In this document: positions 6,741-9,484 of the stretch, in pieces | Position numbering within the stretch: the first letter of the stretch is position 1 | Layout: every line of letters begins with the position of its first letter | Source of the DNA: Actinomycetales bacterium | GTDB taxonomy: Bacteria > Actinomycetota > Actinomycetes > Actinomycetales > Actinomycetaceae | Direction: 5' to 3' | DNA length: 9,484 bases | NCBI GenBank assembly: GCA_012513625.1 | Contig: JAAZBW010000228.1 | Coordinates: forward strand, 1-9,484 | The notes under the pieces: model-generated | Told to the model about the DNA's origin: nothing | What the model saw: the letters and a program-made list of their open reading frames with translations, nothing else | Database searches by the model: none | Made by a program: the position numbers and the translations under genes

Positions 6741-6940
6741 CCCACTGGCCGCCGCCCTTCCCTGCAGCGCAGGTGGATTTTCCGTGGCAAGTCTCGATGG
6801 CAACTTGCCGCTCTAGAGGGTCCGTTTCGGTGTACGCAGGGTGGCTCGAAAGTTGCTGCAAGAGTTTTCATAGGTCGCTGACCTGCGGTTTTGCCTCTCA
6901 GGCGGTGCTTGTCAGAAAACTGCCACGCCGCTCAACACCC
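6741..6940. other. Non-coding stretch with several small hairpins
   Basis: No credible coding frame is seen on either strand. From about 6775 the base composition is visibly less GC-rich than in the flanking genes. Perfect small inverted repeats occur at 6786-6792/6803-6809 (GGCAAGT/ACTTGCC), 6872-6876/6880-6884 (AGGTC/GACCT) and 6893-6896/6900-6903 (GCCT/AGGC). The stretch could hold an unannotated small RNA, an upstream control region for the small membrane protein gene, or decayed sequence. Confidence 0.4.
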
Positions 6941-6970
6941 TTGGGCTTCCGGGCAACCCCGCCGTAATCT
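6941..6970 (+). promoter_or_regulatory. Possible promoter of the small membrane protein gene
   Basis: TTGGGC (6941-6946) and TAATCT (6965-6970) are spaced 18 bp apart. The -10 box fits the relaxed TANNNT pattern, while the -35 box shares only TTG with the consensus. Transcription would begin near 6977 and give a leader of about 84 nt, which would contain all three pairing segments described in the next entry. Confidence 0.4.
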
Positions 6971-6976
6971 TGAGTC

Positions 6977-7060
6977 ATCCGGAACCACTCCGGGGACCAA
7001 CACACCGCTGTGCAGGGCATCATGCGGTGTTCCTGCCAGCACAACGAAAGGAACACCGCA
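6977..7060 (+). promoter_or_regulatory. Structured 5' leader that can hide the ribosome-binding site
   Basis: TGCGGTGTTCCT (7023-7034) and AGGAACACCGCA (7049-7060) form a perfect 12-bp inverted repeat with a 14-nt loop. The right arm contains the Shine-Dalgarno AGGA (7049-7052) and ends at the base before the ATG at 7061. Upstream, ACACCGC (7002-7008) is an exact match to seven bases of the right arm (7053-7059), so it can compete for GCGGTGT (7024-7030) and free the ribosome site. A small hairpin CCGGA/TCCGG (6979-6983/6989-6993) opens the leader. The pairings are seen in the sequence. The on/off switch is inference; no known riboswitch or leader-peptide class was recognised. Confidence 0.65.
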
Positions 7061-7408
7061 ATGACGATGCTCGTGAATGAATATGTCCACACCGTGGCTC
7101 GCGAGGAGCGCAAGCAGGCCGCCGAGGCCCGCAGGGTACGTGAGGCCGGACTGAACCAGTTCCACGTCGAGGACCTCGCCGTCCGGATCGAGGACGAGGC
7201 CGATTCTGCCGACACCGGCAACGGCCTCACCGCCGTGGCACTCGTGCTGCTCAACGTGCTGCTCATCGCGGCGATCGCCGTGAACTACGCGTTCGCCCCG
7301 GTAGTTGCCTGGGTGCTGCTCGGTGCGTTCGTCCTGGTGAACCTCTACACGGTGAACCAGCTCAAGGAGATGTTCGGCACCTACACCCTCGAGAACATCG
7401 AGGCATAA
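7061..7408 (+). CDS. Small two-helix membrane protein of unknown function, 115 aa
   Basis: I do not recognise this protein. Residues about 8-48 are highly charged (EERKQAAEARRVREAG, then an acidic stretch) and likely form a cytoplasmic helix. Two hydrophobic segments follow, about 56-78 (LTAVALVLLNVLLIAAIAV) and 80-97 (PVVAWVLLGAFVLVNLY), and then a short polar tail. There is no signal peptide. ATG at 7061 was chosen because GAAAGGA (7046-7052) lies 8 nt upstream. The frame is also open to a GTG at 7010, but that would place the leader hairpin inside the coding region. The gene stands alone, with its own likely promoter and a strong double terminator. Its expression is probably set by the leader hairpin covering the ribosome site. 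Being a real gene is supported by the ribosome site, hydrophobic pattern and terminator; its function is unknown. Confidence 0.8.
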   Translation: MTMLVNEYVHTVAREERKQAAEARRVREAGLNQFHVEDLAVRIEDEADSADTGNGLTAVALVLLNVLLIAAIAVNYAFAPVVAWVLLGAFVLVNLYTVNQLKEMFGTYTLENIEA

Positions 7409-7432
7409 CCTGCGGGGTCCGCCTCGCAGGTT
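7407..7432 (+). terminator. First hairpin after the small membrane protein gene
   Basis: AACCTGCG (7407-7414) pairs perfectly with CGCAGGTT (7425-7432). The stem can extend inward by GGG/CCT with one G-U pair, to 11 bp closed by a TCCG tetraloop. It begins within the TAA stop codon. No T tract follows, so it may protect the 3' end or support the intrinsic terminator 15 nt downstream. Confidence 0.6.
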
Positions 7433-7447
7433 CGAGCCGGGATCCTC

Positions 7448-7476
7448 GCGCCGTCAGTGCCGACGGCGCTTTTTTT
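7448..7476 (+). terminator. Intrinsic (Rho-independent) terminator with T7 tract
   Basis: GCGCCGTC (7448-7455) and GACGGCGC (7462-7469) form an 8-bp GC stem with loop AGTGCC, followed at once by seven T residues (7470-7476). This is a textbook intrinsic terminator for rightward transcription of the small membrane protein gene. On the opposite strand the hairpin lacks a T tract, so it is not expected to stop the leftward gene. Confidence 0.9.
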
Positions 7477-7542
7477 CTGCCCAGAACCAGCCACGGTACC
7501 CACCGCCACCCTCCCCCGGAACGCCGTTGCGGACGAGCGCGG

Positions 7543-7597
7543 CGGACAAGTTGTGAAGCTAACGGCTCCTGAACAAACAGCGACACTGTTTGTTGGG
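7543..7597. repeat. 55-bp intergenic repeat, copy 1 (degenerate)
   Basis: This copy matches 7636-7690 at 45 of 55 positions by hand alignment, at a fixed offset of 93 bp with no gaps. It begins CGGACAAGTTGTGA and shares the core GCTAACG and ACAAACAGCGAC. Internally, AACAAACAG (7572-7580) and CTGTTTGTT (7586-7594) form a perfect 9-bp hairpin that copy 2 has partly lost. Its right end (GTTTGTTGG) no longer matches the left end well. It lies in the convergent intergenic region. Confidence 0.8.
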
Positions 7598-7635
7598 GCA
7601 GGTGATACCTGTGTGAAGACGTGTGGCCAGTGTGA

Positions 7636-7690
7636 CGGACAAGTTGTGAGGCTAACGCCCTCTGGACAAACAGCGACGCTACTTGTCCGG
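7636..7690. repeat. 55-bp intergenic repeat, copy 2, with 9-bp terminal inverted repeats
   Basis: The ends CGGACAAGT (7636-7644) and ACTTGTCCG (7681-7689) are perfect inverted repeats bounding a 54-bp unit, like a tiny non-autonomous palindromic element. The right end supplies the last codons and the TAG stop (7679-7681) of the leftward P-loop gene. An imperfect hairpin is also possible between GGACAA (7664-7669) and TTGTCC (7683-7688). No transposase is nearby, and no target-site duplication was established. Confidence 0.75.
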
Positions 7691-8269
7691 CGAAGGGCCC
7701 GCTCCAACCGTTCCCGCCCCCTCGAGCCCCTCGAGCCAGGCGTCCACCTCACGCCGTGAGCCCAGCTGCACCACTCGGAGCCGGGGGTGCGCAACCGCGT
7801 ACGCGGGTACCCGCTTCGCGGCGTTCTTCCGGGTCCTCCACCACCAGCGGATGATGTGGTCCCGGTCGGTGGCGATCGTCCACAGCGGTGGCTCCACGTT
7901 CACTCCCCACAGCCTCTCCCGACGGCGTCTCCTCCGCACCGTCCGAACGGTCAGTCGCGTGAGGCTCACCCGGGGCGGGAGGTCCAGCCACACAAGCGTG
8001 TCAGCCCGTTCGAGGAAGAGGGCGCCGAGCTTGCTGGTGTACTGCAACTCCGTCACCCACGCCGGCCTTGCCGCGAGTGCCGCCGCCTCCGCGCGGAACT
8101 CCGGCCGTTCCTGCCATCCCGCACCCCAGTGGAGGGCGTCCATCTCCGTTGACGGGACCCCGAGCCGATCGCCGATCCGCTGGACGAGCGTGGACTTCCC
8201 CGAGCCCGTCACACCCGTGACGAGGACGCGCCGCGGCGCCCAGTCCACGGGATCGGCGGCCGAATACAC
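7679..8269 (-). CDS. Adenylate-kinase-like (FlaR-type) P-loop NTPase, 196 aa
   Basis: Cytoplasmic nucleotide-binding protein of the adenylate-kinase-like group often annotated as topology modulation protein FlaR or simply AAA ATPase. Its true substrate is generally unknown. Walker A is GVTGSGKST (19-27, Lys25). EMDALHW (43-49) follows the first strand-helix, as in this family. TLVWLDLPP (91-99) is the Walker B-like strand with Asp96. An Arg-rich lid-like segment (109-119) and RVVQLGSRREVDAWL (165-179) near the end are also typical. The start is uncertain. GTG at 8269 gives the usual family length and has TACCTT 6 nt upstream, fitting a leaderless mRNA. ATG at 8425 has a GGAG but would overlap the upstream gene by 71 nt and add a Ser/Pro/Arg-rich, non-family-like N-terminus. 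The last two residues and the stop lie in the intergenic repeat. Confidence 0.82.
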   Translation of the reverse strand: MYSAADPVDWAPRRVLVTGVTGSGKSTLVQRIGDRLGVPSTEMDALHWGAGWQERPEFRAEAAALAARPAWVTELQYTSKLGALFLERADTLVWLDLPPRVSLTRLTVRTVRRRRRRERLWGVNVEPPLWTIATDRDHIIRWWWRTRKNAAKRVPAYAVAHPRLRVVQLGSRREVDAWLEGLEGAGTVGAGPSPDK

Positions 8270-8275
8270 CGTGAC

Positions 8276-8281
8276 AAGGTA
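8276..8281 (-). promoter_or_regulatory. Possible -10 box for a leaderless P-loop gene transcript
   Basis: On the minus strand TACCTT (8281-8276) matches TANNNT and is followed by 6 nt and then GTG (8269). Transcription would begin at the first base of the start codon. No Shine-Dalgarno is visible in front of this GTG, and no good -35 box was found at the usual spacing. Confidence 0.35.
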
Positions 8282-8319
8282 GCAGCCGCGCACCGAGGTG
8301 AGCCCGCGGAAGGGAACAT

Positions 8320-8348
8320 CCCGACGGGAGGCGAGGTTCGCCGTCGGG
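8320..8348 (-). terminator. Hairpin after the uncharacterised actinobacterial gene
   Basis: CCCGACGG (8320-8327) and CCGTCGGG (8341-8348) form a perfect 8-bp stem; read leftward, CGA and TCG just inside can add three pairs past a four-base bulge. It starts 6 nt after the stop of the leftward gene at 8355. The sequence after the stem on that strand is only weakly T-rich (ATGTTCCC), so termination efficiency is uncertain. Its position supports separate transcription of the two leftward genes. Confidence 0.5.
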
Positions 8349-8354
8349 GAGGGC

Positions 8355-9467
8355 TCAGTGCGGCCAGAGCCGGGTCTCGCGCGAGATGGGCAGCGCCTCG
8401 ATGCCGTCGGATTGGAGGAGGGCATCGGCGCACTCCACGGAGCACGCGATCAGCGTCGAGTCGAAGTCGATCTCGCTCACCATGACCCAGGCGCGGTCCT
8501 CCGGCCACACGAGGTTCGGAGACTGTGCCGAGCGGCGGTCGGGTCCGGCCCCTTCGCCGGCCGCGGTCCGGAGCGGCTCGAGCCAGGGTGCGCGTGCCAG
8601 CCACCGGTCATCCCGGAACTCGTCGATGCCGGCCTCGAAGCACACGTAGCCGCGGGCGGGGAGCTCCAGCCGGGGACCCCTCGCCGCCTCCCTCGGCAGG
8701 ATCCCGCTCCCCAGGGGCTGCGGACCCCCCGGGCGCACAAGGTGGCGGATCGCGGCCTGCGTGCCGAAGGCGCGGCGTCGCATCATGAAACCGGCGAGAC
8801 GCTGCTGGAAACCTGCCCAGAGGCGCCGGCCGGGACCGGTCATCCAGGTGGGACCGTCCGGAGCGAGGACCAGCCAGCTGAGACCCTGCGAACTCGTGAG
8901 ACCGCCGTATCCCTCCCACACTGCCGCGATTCCGCGATCGGGCGTGGCGGTGTGGCGCGCAAGCACGGGCGCGATCCGGGCGAGCAGATCCGCCGTCAGT
9001 CGGCCCTGCTCGGGGGCCGTGTACCGCCATCCGTCGGCAGACTCCTCGTCGCGGCTCTCACGGAAGTCCGTGCCGAGCACCTCATGGGAGAGGACGTCAC
9101 CGCGCAGCACGGAATCGTCACCGAGGGTGCCGTGCGCGGCGGCTACGTGGTGCCACGCCACCTCGCCGCCGTCGACCATGTCAGGCACCTCGGCGATCTC
9201 ACCGGCGTCGATACTGATGCGCAGGTCTGCCAGGGTTCCCGTGACCAGGCGGTCCCGGGTGAAGGGGTGCAGCACGCGGACGATCGCCGGATACCCGCTC
9301 GGCACGGTGCCGGCTAGCGCGTCAACAGCGTGGCGCGCCGCGTCCTGCGGGGCCCGGCCTTCCAGCCGTTCGGCCAGCCATGCTCCACGGGACACGTCGG
9401 CCACGAAGGGGAAGGGAGAGACGGCACTGCGGCCGCCGCCCTCGGAGGTTCGGTGGGACGGGCTCAC
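8355..9467 (-). CDS. Uncharacterised actinobacterial protein, about 370 aa, start uncertain at window edge
   Basis: I recognise the C-terminal signature of a hypothetical-protein family common in actinobacteria but know of no function. The signature is SPNLVWPEDRAWVMVSEIDF followed by DSTLIACS (316-343) and an ALLQSDGIEALPIS end (349-362). The rest looks soluble and mixed alpha/beta, with many Trp and Arg residues, EGYGGL (185-190) and a basic stretch near 229-232. There is no signal peptide or membrane helix. Residues 1-25 are weakly conserved-looking. GTG at 9467 is the first in-frame start seen, but the frame remains open to the window edge and no ribosome-binding site is visible there. 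The true start may therefore lie outside, or at GTG codons near residues 22 and 25. It is transcribed leftward towards the P-loop gene, with a hairpin in the 85-bp gap between them. Confidence 0.75.
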   Translation of the reverse strand: MSPSHRTSEGGGRSAVSPFPFVADVSRGAWLAERLEGRAPQDAARHAVDALAGTVPSGYPAIVRVLHPFTRDRLVTGTLADLRISIDAGEIAEVPDMVDGGEVAWHHVAAAHGTLGDDSVLRGDVLSHEVLGTDFRESRDEESADGWRYTAPEQGRLTADLLARIAPVLARHTATPDRGIAAVWEGYGGLTSSQGLSWLVLAPDGPTWMTGPGRRLWAGFQQRLAGFMMRRRAFGTQAAIRHLVRPGGPQPLGSGILPREAARGPRLELPARGYVCFEAGIDEFRDDRWLARAPWLEPLRTAAGEGAGPDRRSAQSPNLVWPEDRAWVMVSEIDFDSTLIACSVECADALLQSDGIEALPISRETRLWPH

Positions 9468-9484
9468 CGCTCGAGTACCGGGGC

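Noticed and set aside
5450..6871. Minus-strand frame of 473 codons opposite the permease genes
   Set aside because: It is antisense to two well-defined permeases, with a His/Arg-rich translation and no domain.
6853..6876. Promoter near TTGCTG and CATAGG
   Set aside because: The spacing between the boxes is too short and neither box fits well. The pair at 6941-6970 is better placed.
7010..7060. Upstream GTG start for the small membrane protein
   Set aside because: It has no ribosome-binding site and would place the perfect leader hairpin inside the coding region. ATG 7061 has a well-placed GAAAGGA.
7543..7690. CRISPR-like reading of the two direct repeats
   Set aside because: There are only two copies, they are about 55 bp and diverged, and there is no cas gene. 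A small palindromic element fits better.
7381..7794. Minus-strand frame with repeated SVAVC...TTCP motif
   Set aside because: The peptide repeat simply reflects the two DNA repeat copies. The frame crosses the terminator and overlaps the P-loop gene end, and no ribosome site is seen.
8298..9317. Plus-strand frame of 339 codons opposite the uncharacterised gene
   Set aside because: The minus-strand protein carries a recognisable family signature, while the plus-strand product is an Arg/Gly/His-rich shadow.

Overview
The window is chromosomal DNA from a high-GC Gram-positive bacterium, most likely an actinomycete and perhaps of the order Micrococcales. The evidence is the strong G/C bias at third codon positions, GTG starts, a lipoprotein-type sugar-binding protein with a Gly-rich linker, a carbohydrate ABC importer without its own ATPase, and one protein of a kind I associate only with actinobacteria. 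The species cannot be read from the sequence.

Left part (125-6679): a carbohydrate-use locus. A glycogen-debranching-type glucosidase gene reads leftward (125-2029). Rightward from the same 120-bp control region runs a compact run of four genes: a LacI-family repressor, a solute-binding lipoprotein and two MalF/MalG-type permeases. A perfect 14-bp palindrome with a CpG centre, TTTGAACGTTCAAA (2093-2106), lies between the divergent genes. It overlaps the -35 box of the leftward promoter and lies just downstream of the rightward promoter, so one repressor site could control both units and the repressor's own gene. A 13-bp GC stem-loop separates the binding-protein gene from the permease genes. 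A possible G-quadruplex and a 14-bp hairpin end the operon. The expected logic is that an oligosaccharide, probably alpha-glucan-derived, is bound outside, imported using an ATPase encoded elsewhere, and trimmed inside by the debranching-type enzyme.

Middle part (6680-7700): a roughly 380-bp non-coding stretch holds several small hairpins and ends in a structured 5' leader. It precedes a small unrecognised two-helix membrane protein gene (7061-7408). A perfect 12-bp inverted repeat in the leader covers the Shine-Dalgarno sequence and ends at the start codon. A second upstream segment can pair with the same bases, so the leader looks like a translational switch. The gene ends in two tandem hairpins, the second with a T7 tract. 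Two diverged copies of a 55-bp repeat follow; the second has perfect 9-bp terminal inverted repeats.

Right part (7679-9467): two leftward genes. One is an adenylate-kinase-like (FlaR-type) P-loop protein, probably translated from a leaderless mRNA and ending inside the second repeat copy. The other is a protein of an uncharacterised actinobacterial family whose start lies near or beyond the window edge. A hairpin between them suggests separate transcription units. No tRNA, rRNA, CRISPR array, transposase or phage gene was seen.
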